The position numbers and the translations under genes are program-made. A DNA stretch of 64,000 nt from Bacillota bacterium (lineage in GTDB: Bacteria > Bacillota > UBA994). Shown here in pieces: positions 50,637 to 60,299 of the stretch; position 1 is the first letter of the stretch, and each line of letters begins with the position of its first letter. The notes beneath the pieces are model-generated. The model was given only the letters and a program-made list of their open reading frames with translations. It did not search any database and was not told the origin of the DNA. The stretch lies in contig JAGXTJ010000021.1 in the NCBI GenBank assembly GCA_018333655.1, forward strand, positions 1-64,000. The letters run 5' to 3'.

Positions 50637-52484
50637 TTAGTACAGCCGCGGCAGTTTCATGATGACCTTAAACAAATCCCCGTCGATTTCGATGGCAAGT
50701 GTCCCCTGCTGCAGCTCTAGCAGGCTCTTGGCGATAGACAGCCCTAACCCCGAACCTTCACTGCTTCGAGCCTCATCCCCCCGTACAAAACGCTCCATCA
50801 ACTCCTCGGGCGGAGTGTTTAAAGGTAAAGCCGACATGTTTTTAATGGTTAACAAAACATCATCTCCTGCGGCTACCGCATCCACATAGACTCTCGACGC
50901 CGGCACCGCATACTTTAGAACATTGGTCAGCACATTCTCGATGGCGCGCCACAGCAGTTTGCCGTCAGCACGGACCTGCAACTGCTCCTCTCTAGTGTTT
51001 ACGCGAAAGTCTAACTGCTTGGCACTAATGCGATCGGACAACTCACCTAGCCCTTGCGCTAGAAGTGACGGTACGTGGATTACCTCCCAGTTTACCAGCA
51101 CATTGCCGCTCGCAGCTTTGACGGCTTCAAAGAGGTCGTCGGTCAGGGTCTTGAGCCGTTCTGACTTTTGTTCGAGTACTTCCAGATACTTTGGCGCGCT
51201 CTCAGCGCTCAGGCCCTCCTTCTTGAGAAGGTCAATGTAGGCGATTAGTGAAGTGAGCGGCGTCTTTAAGTCATGCGAAACATTAGTAATCAGTTCTACT
51301 TTCATTCGTTCGGCTTTGACCCGGCTAGATACCGCACGCTCTAGTCCCTCGGCGATATCGTTGATGTGCTCGGCGATGGCGTTAAGATCCTTGTGCCGTT
51401 TTGCTGGTATGCGGTGCGTTGTTTCACCTCGTCGGATGGTTTCCGCACCGTTGGCTATGCTCTGGATCTCCTTGGCGTGGTTAACCACATACAGCGAGGC
51501 GGCAGCATTGAGAGCCACCAATGCAGCGAGCACAATCAGCGACGCGAACAGGGAATAGGCCTCCCCAACGAATACGAACGTGAGCACCAAAAATATGGAA
51601 GCAACCGCGTAGGCGCAGAAAAGGACTCCCTGTCGGTGCGATACCACAGTTGGCGCAAGTCGCAATGCCCCCAAGATTAGGGCGCCGAGCAACGTATGTC
51701 GCCAGAACTCACCACGCTTCAAACGTTTCGCTGCCATGTTTACCCACAGAAGACCGAGCAAGGTTAGGGCTACGGCTGTAGATAGGCCGACAACTAATGG
51801 CTCAGCCGTTAGAACATCTAGGTATAATCTCCGCGAGTCAAGCATCACCCGAATGCCGAAGGGGCTTAGTCCCACCAAGCCAGCAAAAGCTAGATCGAGC
51901 GGGATGTACTCCCAAAGCAACTTACGTACGGGCGCGGTGTCTGTGGTGCGCCATACAGTCACTACAGACAGCGCGACGCCGAACAGCGATAAGAGTAACC
52001 CCCCCAGTACATAGTAAAACGCCACTAGGGCCCTAGCACGTTCCGCATAATACACCTCCGCCAAACCCCGAAAGGCTGGCTCTGCCAAGCCAATGTAGGC
52101 AATCAGGCCCGTTTTGTCGTCTGTTACGAAGTCGGTTAACGGCAGATCACGGAAAAACGTTACCACGTCCAGAGTGACGATAACGTTCGTAGTCGCGGCA
52201 CTGACCCCTTCCTTGACATAGTAGTAGAACGGGTGCGGGTGTGCCAATTTTTCTTTGTAGGCGTCGTGCCGCGCAGAGTCGGGGTCGACAGCGGTATAGT
52301 GGAGATGCCTAGCCCACGATAGCGCGCTCTGGCTTATGTTCTGTGCGCGAAGACTGTGCTCAAACTCAGGCGAGTCACGCACTAAGTCAAAATCTTCCCC
52401 CACCATTAAGCCGTAACTAAGGAGTATCGCTCCCACGAGTGCAATGACAGCGGCAACTCTAATATTTTTCAACTTTGTATCCAA
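50637..52484 (-). CDS. Membrane sensor histidine kinase (VanS-like)
   Basis: A 615-aa kinase. One N-terminal helix (VAAVIALVGAILLSYGLMV), a sensor region (30-165), several more membrane segments to about 330, a linker helix region, HisKA ITNVSHDLKTPLTSLIAYIDLL (phospho-His in SHD), N box IENVLTNVLKYA, and G box EGSGLGLSIAKSL. It overlaps the response regulator gene by 26 bp, so both are co-expressed. Signal unknown; context suggests envelope stress. Confidence 0.93.
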   Translation of the reverse strand: MDTKLKNIRVAAVIALVGAILLSYGLMVGEDFDLVRDSPEFEHSLRAQNISQSALSWARHLHYTAVDPDSARHDAYKEKLAHPHPFYYYVKEGVSAATTNVIVTLDVVTFFRDLPLTDFVTDDKTGLIAYIGLAEPAFRGLAEVYYAERARALVAFYYVLGGLLLSLFGVALSVVTVWRTTDTAPVRKLLWEYIPLDLAFAGLVGLSPFGIRVMLDSRRLYLDVLTAEPLVVGLSTAVALTLLGLLWVNMAAKRLKRGEFWRHTLLGALILGALRLAPTVVSHRQGVLFCAYAVASIFLVLTFVFVGEAYSLFASLIVLAALVALNAAASLYVVNHAKEIQSIANGAETIRRGETTHRIPAKRHKDLNAIAEHINDIAEGLERAVSSRVKAERMKVELITNVSHDLKTPLTSLIAYIDLLKKEGLSAESAPKYLEVLEQKSERLKTLTDDLFEAVKAASGNVLVNWEVIHVPSLLAQGLGELSDRISAKQLDFRVNTREEQLQVRADGKLLWRAIENVLTNVLKYAVPASRVYVDAVAAGDDVLLTIKNMSALPLNTPPEELMERFVRGDEARSSEGSGLGLSIAKSLLELQQGTLAIEIDGDLFKVIMKLPRLY

Positions 52485-53157
52485 TGCCCCACACCACCTT
52501 CAGGAATTTTGGCTCTTTCGGGTTAATCTCTATCTTCTCGCGGATGCGGCGAATGTGCACCGCCACAGTATTGGCGACATTTAGCGGCACCTCATTCCAC
52601 GCCGCTTCGTATATTTGTTCGATTGTAAAGACGCGGCCCGCATTCTCGCAAAGATACTTGAGTATTTTGTACTCCACCGGAGTGAGCTTGATAACCTCAC
52701 CGTCTACCATAACTTCTTTGCGCTCGTCATCTACCGTTAACCCGCCGGTCTGCCAAACGCTGCGCCCGCACACTTCACTCCCGAGCGAAGTAAACCGTCT
52801 CAGTTGCGCGCGGACGCGAGCTAAAAGCTCGAGCGGGTTAAATGGTTTAGTGACGTAATCATCTGCCCCAAAGTTCAGTCCCAAAACTTTGTCGCTGTCC
52901 TCCGATTTAGCGGAGAGAAAGATTACCGGCAGGTTGTGCTTCTCGCGTAGTTTCACTATGGCTCTGATACCATCTAGGTAGGGCATCATGACATCAAGAA
53001 TTACGAGCTGAATGTTCTCTTGTTCGAGGATACACAAAGCGTCCTGACCGTTGTAGGCGCAAACCACATCGTAGTTTTCGTGACGCAAGTAGATCCGTAT
53101 GGCGTCAACTATCTCCCGGTCGTCATCGCACACCAGTATGCGCGAAATGGCTACCAC
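52459..53157 (-). CDS. OmpR/VanR-family response regulator
   Basis: A 232-aa regulator: receiver domain (RILVCDDDREIVDAI, phospho-acceptor D in VILDVMMPYLDG, K in DDYVTKPF) and a winged-helix effector (LTPVEYKILKYLCENAGRVFTIEQIYEAAW...VAVHIRRIREKIE). The start is uncertain: GTG 53157 removes a 19-residue basic extension but has AAAGGAG only 2 bases upstream; an earlier ATG at 53214 lacks a site. Partner of the adjacent kinase. Confidence 0.9.
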   Translation of the reverse strand: MVAISRILVCDDDREIVDAIRIYLRHENYDVVCAYNGQDALCILEQENIQLVILDVMMPYLDGIRAIVKLREKHNLPVIFLSAKSEDSDKVLGLNFGADDYVTKPFNPLELLARVRAQLRRFTSLGSEVCGRSVWQTGGLTVDDERKEVMVDGEVIKLTPVEYKILKYLCENAGRVFTIEQIYEAAWNEVPLNVANTVAVHIRRIREKIEINPKEPKFLKVVWGIGYKVEKY

Positions 53158-53240
53158 TGCTCCTTTCTTTCTCCGAGTGGAAATGGCAATTGTGCGCGGC
53201 AACTTAATGTTCATGCCGCACTTATTATATCCGCTATATC

Positions 53241-53518
53241 TTAAGCTGGAGCGACGATAGTTCTTAACATTGTCTTACTTTTCTTAGCCAAGCCGCCTTG
53301 GGCGCCCGTTCTTGTCGCGAAACTCGGAAGTAAAGTGCCGCCAAACTCGGAGGTTGAACCATACAGCTTCCCATTAATGGTCGTCGTTTTGCCGGCACCG
53401 TTGGGCCCGAGAAACCCAAAGATTTCGCCGGAATTAACAGTTAAGGGAAGCCCGTCCACGGCCTTTATGCTGCCAAAGCGCTTCGTTATATTTTAGATTT
53501 GCAGCATGGTCCTCGTCA
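53241..53518 (-). pseudogene. ABC ATPase remnant
   Basis: Reads MTRTMLQI, then a TAA where family members have a Lys/Glu codon, then [14 protein letters not shown] and [20 protein letters not shown] (Walker A), after which it departs from the family. Only about 50 of 300 residues remain, with one stop, so it is non-functional. Most like BcrA/NatA-type ATPases rather than the neighbour at 49197. Confidence 0.8.
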
Positions 53519-53529
53519 TGGGTGGCTCC

Positions 53530-54139
53530 TTAAACGCCCGCAGATGTCTGCTCGCTACGTATCCCTTGCGGCCCATAAGTCAGACGTCGCCACACCCACT
53601 CGGCGGGGCCTTGGCTGTAACGCGCCAACCACCAGATACTATAAATAATCTGGGAGGTGTATATGCCGATGGTCATTAAGGGCATGTAGACGATGCTCAT
53701 GCCCATTAGCCCCAAGCCATGGCCATAGAACAGCCAGGACAGTGCTCCTCTATGCCACAGCAGTATAATACCTGTTACGTAGAACAGCGAGATAAACAGC
53801 GTGCTCACTTCACGCAAAAAGACGGCGGCCGTTCCGCTCAGCACAGGGGTTAGAAAGGCCTCCGCCCAACCTAACTGCAGGCCAACATGGGCCACCGACA
53901 GTACCGAGCTTGCCGACGTATAGACCGATGAGGAAGAGACCTAGTATGCGCGGGATCATGACAATGGCGTTTATCAGGACTAGGGGCAACTCGTTAAGCA
54001 GGCGAGGCAGCTTCGTTTCACGAAAGAGCAGCGACTGGTTAACCATGACCATGTTCACGAGCAAAACCCCAAGTAGCGCAAAACCCCGAATAATGTCTAA
54101 GCCCGCAATTCTTTCTTTGACAGCTACCGGTCCAACCAT
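53530..54139 (-). pseudogene. Shrunken DUF418 gene copy
   Basis: Close in sequence to 47148-48425 but only 610 bp long. It has lost at least four internal blocks and is out of frame in the middle (near 53880-53910). One loss of exactly 75 bp lies between two AACAGCCA words (intact gene 47347-47354 and 47422-47429); others meet at AGGCGA and AGCA. Both ends, including MVGPVAVKERIAGLD and the RRLTYGPQG tail, are preserved. Confidence 0.9.
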
Positions 54140-54361
54140 AAACCTACCTCCTTTTGCGTTTGCCTGTATCTATGGAATGTTATGCAATAGAAGGGCATTT
54201 GTTTCACTTGCCCCGAGCCGAAGCCACCGGACCCGTTGTCGAGAACTTCAGCCTTGGGCAATCGCGCAGGAGGACAACCATGAAGCAAAAGTATAGGATG
54301 TAGTCGCAAGCAACTCAGTCTACAATTCCCATTGCCGCAAATTAATTATTTTGAATCGATA

Positions 54362-54420
54362 TATAATTCAGGCAGGAACAGTTGCATATATGTCGAAATG
54401 TAAGCCAACTGGTCAGACCA
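54362..54420 (+). promoter_or_regulatory. Upstream region of the lactate operon with FadR-like operator
   Basis: TGGTC-A-GACCA (54410-54420) is a perfect odd palindrome of the type bound by FadR/LldR-subfamily GntR regulators; one such regulator is encoded in this operon. TATAAT (54362-54367) lies 43 bp upstream and may be the -10, though no good -35 is seen. The remaining 54140-54559 sequence holds no gene; its left part continues the homology seen upstream of the intact DUF418 gene. Confidence 0.65.
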
Positions 54421-54559
54421 TCAGATAACTAGGTCGCCGGTAACAAGCTGGGGGGGTGTTGCACGGCTGTTTAAGATGCTTGCTTATCGACGTCGTGTCA
54501 CCTGCAAGTACGTTTAAGTCGCAACTTGGTCAAGAAACAAATGAGGAGGGAAAATTGAA

Positions 54560-56224
54560 ATGCTTGGATTTCTCGCCTTACTGGCTTTCCTGCCAGTACT
54601 CGCAACCGTGGTGCTCATGGCAAGTTTCAACTGGCCAGCGAAGAAGGCCATGCCGGTAGTGTGGCTAGGCGCTGTGGGGTTAGGGCTACTGGTGTGGCGC
54701 ATGGAGCCCGTGCGCGTAGCAGCCGCGACAATCGAAGGGGCACTAAGTGCCTTCAATCTCTTGATTATTGTCTTTGGAGCTATTCTTTTACTTAATACAC
54801 TGAAGAACAGCGGCGCCATGTTGGCGATCAGCAAGGGGTTTCATGGCATATCCGAAGACCGCCGGGTGCAGGCCATCATCATCGGCTGGATGTTTGGCGC
54901 CTTCGTCGAGGGTGCAGCCGGCTTTGGCACACCAGCAGCCTTGGCCGCACCACTTTTGGTCGGCTTGGGCTTCCCCCCACTTGCGGCAGCTTCTATAGCG
55001 TTAATATTTAATAGCACTCCGGTTTCCTTTGGAGCCGTGGGCACACCGGTACTACTAGGAGTCAGGTCGGCAGTAGCAGGCCTCATCCCTGATGCGCAAA
55101 TGACAGGGTACTTAGCGCAAGTTGGCGTGTGGACCTCTCTCATTCATGCTGTGTTTGGGACATTCTTACCTTTGTTTACGATCGCACTCATGACCCGTTT
55201 CTTTGGCAAGAATAAGTCGTACAAAGAGGGCTTTGCCGCTGCGCCATTCGCGATATTCGCCGGGCTAGCCTTCACTGTACCCTACCTCATTATGGCTAAC
55301 TTCTTTGGCCCTGAACTGCCTTCCCTCGTCGGAGCCTTGATTGGCCTTGTCTTAGTCACTTTAGCCGCCAAGCATAAATTCTTAACCCCCAAGTCGAGCT
55401 GGGATTTCGCCCCGGCTAAAGAGTGGGACAAAGAATGGGGCGAAGCACAGATCGAGAGCAAGGCGGCTCATGCCGAGAAGTCCATGCCTCTTTTACTGGC
55501 ATGGGTGCCCTACATCTTGATTGGCGCAATTCTGGTGGCGACAAGGTTACCTGCCTTAGGCCTTGCCGCACCACTACGCGAATGGACTATCCGCTGGACC
55601 GCCATACTGGGGCAAACAGGGGTTAACTACAGCTTGCAGCCCCTGTGGAGCCCTGGTATTCTGCCCTTTGTTTTGGTTGCCGTTCTGACCATCTTCCTGC
55701 ATGGTATGAAGGGTAATGCGGTCTCGCAAGCCTGGCGCACCACAATTAAGCAGCTTATACCAGCCAGCATTGCCTTGGTCTTTGCCATAGCCATGGTGCG
55801 CATACTAGTACAATCGAATATTAACCTAGCTGGCTACGACAGCATGCTAATCACTATGTCGACCTTTACGGCGCAAGTGGTTGGCTCAGCCTGGCCCTTG
55901 ATTTCGCCCTTTGTAGGTGTTTTAGGGGCCTTTATTGTGGGCAGCAACACCGTCTCGAACATTCTCTTCGGCGGGTTCCAACACTCCATCGCCGAAACCT
56001 TGGGCATTTCGCGCACCATCGTTATGGCGCTACAGGTCGTGGGCGGGGCCATCGGCAACATGATTTGTGTGCATAATGTTGTCGCTGCCTGTGCTGTGGT
56101 AGGCAACCTGGGCCAAGAAGGCCTCATCATTCGCCGCAACTTGATACCCGCCATGATTTACACCGTAGGGGCGGGGATAGTTGGCATGCTACTCATCTAT
56201 GTATTCGCCACAGGGGTCTTTTAG
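54560..56224 (+). CDS. lctP: L-lactate permease
   Basis: A 554-aa lactate permease family protein with 12-13 hydrophobic segments; [30 protein letters not shown] and [24 protein letters not shown] are signature blocks. It takes up lactate (or glycolate) with protons. GAGGAGG precedes the ATG. First gene of the lactate operon, equivalent to lctE of Acetobacterium woodii. Confidence 0.95.
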   Translation: MLGFLALLAFLPVLATVVLMASFNWPAKKAMPVVWLGAVGLGLLVWRMEPVRVAAATIEGALSAFNLLIIVFGAILLLNTLKNSGAMLAISKGFHGISEDRRVQAIIIGWMFGAFVEGAAGFGTPAALAAPLLVGLGFPPLAAASIALIFNSTPVSFGAVGTPVLLGVRSAVAGLIPDAQMTGYLAQVGVWTSLIHAVFGTFLPLFTIALMTRFFGKNKSYKEGFAAAPFAIFAGLAFTVPYLIMANFFGPELPSLVGALIGLVLVTLAAKHKFLTPKSSWDFAPAKEWDKEWGEAQIESKAAHAEKSMPLLLAWVPYILIGAILVATRLPALGLAAPLREWTIRWTAILGQTGVNYSLQPLWSPGILPFVLVAVLTIFLHGMKGNAVSQAWRTTIKQLIPASIALVFAIAMVRILVQSNINLAGYDSMLITMSTFTAQVVGSAWPLISPFVGVLGAFIVGSNTVSNILFGGFQHSIAETLGISRTIVMALQVVGGAIGNMICVHNVVAACAVVGNLGQEGLIIRRNLIPAMIYTVGAGIVGMLLIYVFATGVF

Positions 56225-56272
56225 TAAGAATATCACGTAGAGCGTCAAGCTGGCGCTCAGGGGAGGAAAGCA

Positions 56273-56986
56273 GTGTTTAAGCCCATTAAGACCAAGCGCG
56301 TGTATGAGCAAGTGGTAGAGCAAATTCAAGAGTTAATGCAGAAGGGCAACTTGCGGCCGGGCGACAAATTGCTTTCCGAGCGAGAGTTGTCAGAAAAACT
56401 AGGGGTGAGTCGTGCAGCAGTGCGCGAAGCCTTGAGCGCGCTTGACTTTCTCGGCGTGTTAGAGAGCAGACAAGGCGAGGGAACTTTTATCTCCCAAGTG
56501 ACTCCACAGATGCTGACGGAGCATTTGGCTGTGTTTCTCACCATGGAGAGGGACGCGAACTTAGACCTCTTGGAGATGCGCAAGATTCTCGAAGCTGCGG
56601 CTGCTGACCTCGCCGCGGAGAGGGCTAGCGGCGCAGACATCGAACAAATGGCAGAGGCCCTCCAGATGATGAAGTGCGATATGGATAGCGGTGCGCTCGG
56701 CGAAGAGAATGACGCCCGCTTCCACCGCACTGTGGTAGAGGCCACCGGGAATAAAGCCCTGGCCAAGACCATGGCCCTTTTATCAGATCTTATTGTGCAG
56801 AATATGCGCGCTAGCCGCATGCAGCTCTTTCGCAAAGTTGGCAACAGAGAGGAGCTGTATGCGCAGCACCTGCGCGTATTTACCGCCATCAAGGCCAAGA
56901 ACGCCACGCTCGCTCGACAGACCATGGTTGACCACCTAGAGTTCGTCGAAAACGAGCTTCTCAAGGGGCCCTTAACTCACAAGTAG
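56273..56986 (+). CDS. FadR-subfamily GntR regulator of lactate use
   Basis: A 237-aa regulator: HTH (GDKLLSERELSEKLGVSRAAVREALSALDFLGVLESRQGEGTFI) and a C-terminal all-helical FCD domain with the usual Asp/His metal positions (DLLEMRKILEAAAADL, ARFHRTVVEATGNKAL). Equivalent to LctA/LldR, sensing lactate. GTG start with GGGGAGG upstream. A FadR-like operator lies upstream of the permease gene. Confidence 0.92.
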   Translation: MFKPIKTKRVYEQVVEQIQELMQKGNLRPGDKLLSERELSEKLGVSRAAVREALSALDFLGVLESRQGEGTFISQVTPQMLTEHLAVFLTMERDANLDLLEMRKILEAAAADLAAERASGADIEQMAEALQMMKCDMDSGALGEENDARFHRTVVEATGNKALAKTMALLSDLIVQNMRASRMQLFRKVGNREELYAQHLRVFTAIKAKNATLARQTMVDHLEFVENELLKGPLTHK

Positions 56987-57037
56987 GGAGACCCTAGTAC
57001 ATCTATAGCGCAAAATCCATGTTAGGAGGCAGACTGA

Positions 57038-57835
57038 GTGAAAATCATTGTCACCATCAAGCAGGTACCAGAGACCAGCGATGTCAAGATGGACAAGGAA
57101 ACCGGCACGATGATCAGGGAGGGTGTGGTTAGCGTTATAAACCCTCTCGACCTCTACGCAATCGAAACAGGCATACAGCTAAAGGAGCAGTTCGGAGGCC
57201 ATGTTACCGTTTGCACCATGGGCCCACAGAATGCAGTAAAGGCCCTAAAAGAAGCCATCGCGATGGGTTGCGATGACGCTGTGCTCATTTCCGACAAGAA
57301 GTTTGCCGGCGCAGACACCTGGGCCACCTCTTACACCTTGTCAGAAGCCATTAAGAAGTTTGGTGGCTATGACTTAATTCTCACTGGGGAGCGGGCCACC
57401 GATGGCGATACCGGCCAAGTAGGGCCTGGGATTGCCGCCTGGCTAAACCTGCCGCTAGCCACTTATGTGAGCAAAGTGGCCTCCGTCGACCAAGAAAGCA
57501 TTACCGTCGAGAGACTGGTGGAAGAAGGCTACCAGGTATTGCAACTACCCTTGCCCGCCCTGCTCACTGTGGTTAAAGAAGTAAGCAATCCTAGGCTGCC
57601 CACCCTGCGCGGCAAGAAAAAAGCGCGCGCTACCACAGTACAAACTCTGACCGCAGCCGACTTGGCTGTTAAAGAAGCAAATATTGGGCTAAAAGGTTCG
57701 CCCACAAAAGTGGTCAAAATCGGCTACCCCAAGGTCACCCGCGGTGGCAAGCTGGTAAAGGCCGCGGGCGAAGAGGGTTTAAACAATGCTGTCGATTCGC
57801 TGTTGGTCTTTTTGGCCGACAAGGAACTGATATAG
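57038..57835 (+). CDS. etfB: Electron transfer flavoprotein beta subunit (LctB-like)
   Basis: A 265-aa EtfB: KIIVTIKQVPETSDVKMDKETG start, central ATDGDTGQVGPGIAAWL (AMP/FAD phosphate loop) and EVSNPRLPTLRGKKKAR. In the lactate dehydrogenase/Etf complex it carries the bifurcating FAD and passes electrons between lactate, NAD and ferredoxin. AGGAGG precedes the GTG start. Confidence 0.94.
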   Translation: MKIIVTIKQVPETSDVKMDKETGTMIREGVVSVINPLDLYAIETGIQLKEQFGGHVTVCTMGPQNAVKALKEAIAMGCDDAVLISDKKFAGADTWATSYTLSEAIKKFGGYDLILTGERATDGDTGQVGPGIAAWLNLPLATYVSKVASVDQESITVERLVEEGYQVLQLPLPALLTVVKEVSNPRLPTLRGKKKARATTVQTLTAADLAVKEANIGLKGSPTKVVKIGYPKVTRGGKLVKAAGEEGLNNAVDSLLVFLADKELI

Positions 57836-57847
57836 GGGGTATATATA

Positions 57848-58849
57848 GTGAGTTATGTATGGACTATAGCCGAACAAAACAAGGCTAAGCTGCGCGATGT
57901 CTCCTTTGAGCTACTTTCGCGCGGTCGCAAGCTTGCCGACAAACTATCGACCAAGCTGTGTTCGGTAGTCTTTGGCAGCGGGCTAAGCGATGAAACGCTG
58001 ACGGAGCTAATTCACCGTGGAGCGGATGAAGTGTATGTCGTTGACGACGAGAGGCTCAACTCCTTTATTGTAGAGACCCATAGCAATGTTCTCTCTAGGT
58101 TGGTCATGCAGTACAAGCCGCACACCATTTTGGCGGCAGCTACTTCAAGTGGCCGCACCTTAATGCCCCATGTGGCGATTAAAGTCAACACCGGCCTAAC
58201 CGCCGACTGCACCGAGCTCGAAATTGAAGAGAAAACTAATCTTCTCCTGCAAACGCGCCCGGCTATTGGCGGCAATATCATGGCCACGATCAAGACCCCC
58301 GACCACAATCCGCAAATGGCCACTGTAAGGCCAAAATCAAGCCGGCCGCTCCCCCTAGACGCAACTCGGCAAGGCAAAATCGTCCGCCTAACCATGGAAA
58401 ACGAAGACTACGACAGCAGAGTGCGCGAAGTCGGCATTCGTGTCGATGCTCTCGGCCATGGTAGCATCGAAGAAGCTGATGTCGTCGTTGCTGGCGGCAA
58501 GGGCATGAAGCGGGCAGACAATTTTGGTATGCTGCGTGAATTGGCAGGACGCCTAGGTGCATCAGTAGGCGGCACCAGGGACGCCGTAGACCGCGGATGG
58601 CTAACCTACCCACAGCAGATTGGGCTAAGCGGTAAAACAATTTCACCGAAGCTCTATATTTGTGCCGGGGTTTCAGGGTCGATACAGCATCTCGCCGGCA
58701 TTAAAACAGCCGAGGTCATTGTGGCCATTAACCAAGACCCAGATGCCAACATATTTCAAGTCGCCGACTTTGGCATCGTAGGCAATCTCTTTGAGGTTGT
58801 TCCACTCCTCAACGCTAAGTTGGCAGCTTACCAAAAGGAGGGCAAGTAA
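57848..58849 (+). CDS. etfA: Electron transfer flavoprotein alpha subunit (LctC-like)
   Basis: A 333-aa EtfA. The C-terminal FAD domain contains VVVAGGKGMKRADNFGMLRELA, LYICAGVSGSIQHLAGIK and IVAINQDPDANIFQVADFGIVGN. The N-terminus begins directly with the Etf domain; there is no ferredoxin-like [4Fe-4S] extension, which several bifurcating LctC/EtfA proteins have. GTG start, AGGGGG 8 bases upstream. Confidence 0.93.
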   Translation: MSYVWTIAEQNKAKLRDVSFELLSRGRKLADKLSTKLCSVVFGSGLSDETLTELIHRGADEVYVVDDERLNSFIVETHSNVLSRLVMQYKPHTILAAATSSGRTLMPHVAIKVNTGLTADCTELEIEEKTNLLLQTRPAIGGNIMATIKTPDHNPQMATVRPKSSRPLPLDATRQGKIVRLTMENEDYDSRVREVGIRVDALGHGSIEEADVVVAGGKGMKRADNFGMLRELAGRLGASVGGTRDAVDRGWLTYPQQIGLSGKTISPKLYICAGVSGSIQHLAGIKTAEVIVAINQDPDANIFQVADFGIVGNLFEVVPLLNAKLAAYQKEGK

Positions 58850-60283
58850 GTGCCGTACAATGCTGTAACCAAAGAAATTGTCGAGCAACTTCAACAAATA
58901 GTAGGGGCAAGAAATGTTTTTTCGGACACCGAAAGAATGGAAGCCTACTCGCACGATGAAACAAACAAAGAGGCCTACGGGCACATGCCTGAAGTAGTAG
59001 TGATGCCTTCCACCAGCGCAGAAATTGCCGCCATCGTCAAGCTCGCTAATCGCGAGCGCCTTCCGGTTACTCCCCGGGGAGCCGGTAGCGGGCTATCGGG
59101 CGGCGCTATCCCAGTGTTTGGCGGCATACTGCTATCCGTAGAGAAGATGAACAAGATCGTGGAGATCGACTACCCCAACATGATGCTCACCGCCGAAGCT
59201 GGGGTGGTAACTAATGACATCAATTCCCTTATTAAAGACAAGGGCCTGTTCTATGCGGGCTACCCAATGAGCGTCGAGACTTGTTTCTTAGGGGGCAATA
59301 TCGCTGAAAACGCGGGCGGAGGCAGGGCCGTCAAGTATGGAGTGACCGGCAGGTACGTTATGGGTCTAGAACTCGTAACCCCCACCGGCGACATAGTCGA
59401 ACTAGGAGGCAAGCTAACGAAAGACGTCACCGGGTACGACCTTAAGCAGCTCATAGTTGGCTCCGAGGGCACGCTCGGCATTGTTACTAAGGCCACCATC
59501 AAGTTAACCGGCCTACCCACCGCCAAATCTAATTTACTAGTCCTCTACAAAACCCCCAAAGATGCCATTGACACCGTCCCCGTGATTATGGCGAAGGGGA
59601 ATATACCCACCAGCATGGAGTTTATGGACAAACTCTCTGTGCAGACCGCCTGTGAATACCTCAATGAGAGTCTACCCTACCAGCAGGCAGGCGCCATGCT
59701 CCTCTTAGAAATAGATGGCACCAATCAGGAGCAGGTCGATATCGCTACAGAAGAAATCGGCGACTTGTGCATGGAAAACGGAGCCATAGAGGTCTATGTG
59801 GCCGACAACTACACCACACAGGAGCGAATTTGGAGCGTTAGACGAAATATTGCGGAGGCCTTTAAAGTTGTGTCTCCCGTACAAAGCCTAGAGGACATCG
59901 TCGTGCCCATAGCCGCCATCCCCGAGATTATTCCTGAGCTCGACCGCTTATCGGCCAAGTACGACATTAAGATACCTTGCTATGGTCACGCCGGAGACGG
60001 CAATCTCCACGCCACCCTAGTCAAAAACCCTGCGCACAGTATGGAGCACTGGCACGAGATGCTTCCCCCTGCCCTGCGTGAGCTCTACGAGGTGACCACA
60101 AAACTCGGAGGTAAGATCAGCGGCGAGCATGGCATTGGTCTTAAGCGCAAGAAATACATGGTCGAAAACATGAGCCCAGTCGAATTAGAGCTAATGAAGG
60201 GCATAAAACGGGCCTGGGACCCTTTAAATATCATGAACCCAGGCAAAATTTTCGACCTTGAGGACAACACCCCCGCGCACTAG
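58850..60283 (+). CDS. FAD-linked lactate dehydrogenase (LctD/GlcD family)
   Basis: A 477-aa vanillyl-alcohol-oxidase-type flavoenzyme: FAD-binding VTPRGAGSGLSGGAIPVFGGILL, AENAGGGRAVKYGVTGRYVMGLELV, and C-terminal CYGHAGDGNLHATL and SGEHGIGLKRKKYM. It oxidises lactate to pyruvate and hands electrons to the Etf pair encoded just upstream, so an Ldh-Etf complex that couples lactate oxidation to NAD reduction using ferredoxin is likely. GTG start directly after the EtfA stop. Confidence 0.93.
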   Translation: MPYNAVTKEIVEQLQQIVGARNVFSDTERMEAYSHDETNKEAYGHMPEVVVMPSTSAEIAAIVKLANRERLPVTPRGAGSGLSGGAIPVFGGILLSVEKMNKIVEIDYPNMMLTAEAGVVTNDINSLIKDKGLFYAGYPMSVETCFLGGNIAENAGGGRAVKYGVTGRYVMGLELVTPTGDIVELGGKLTKDVTGYDLKQLIVGSEGTLGIVTKATIKLTGLPTAKSNLLVLYKTPKDAIDTVPVIMAKGNIPTSMEFMDKLSVQTACEYLNESLPYQQAGAMLLLEIDGTNQEQVDIATEEIGDLCMENGAIEVYVADNYTTQERIWSVRRNIAEAFKVVSPVQSLEDIVVPIAAIPEIIPELDRLSAKYDIKIPCYGHAGDGNLHATLVKNPAHSMEHWHEMLPPALRELYEVTTKLGGKISGEHGIGLKRKKYMVENMSPVELELMKGIKRAWDPLNIMNPGKIFDLEDNTPAH

Positions 60284-60299
60284 GGAAGGAGAGATCATA

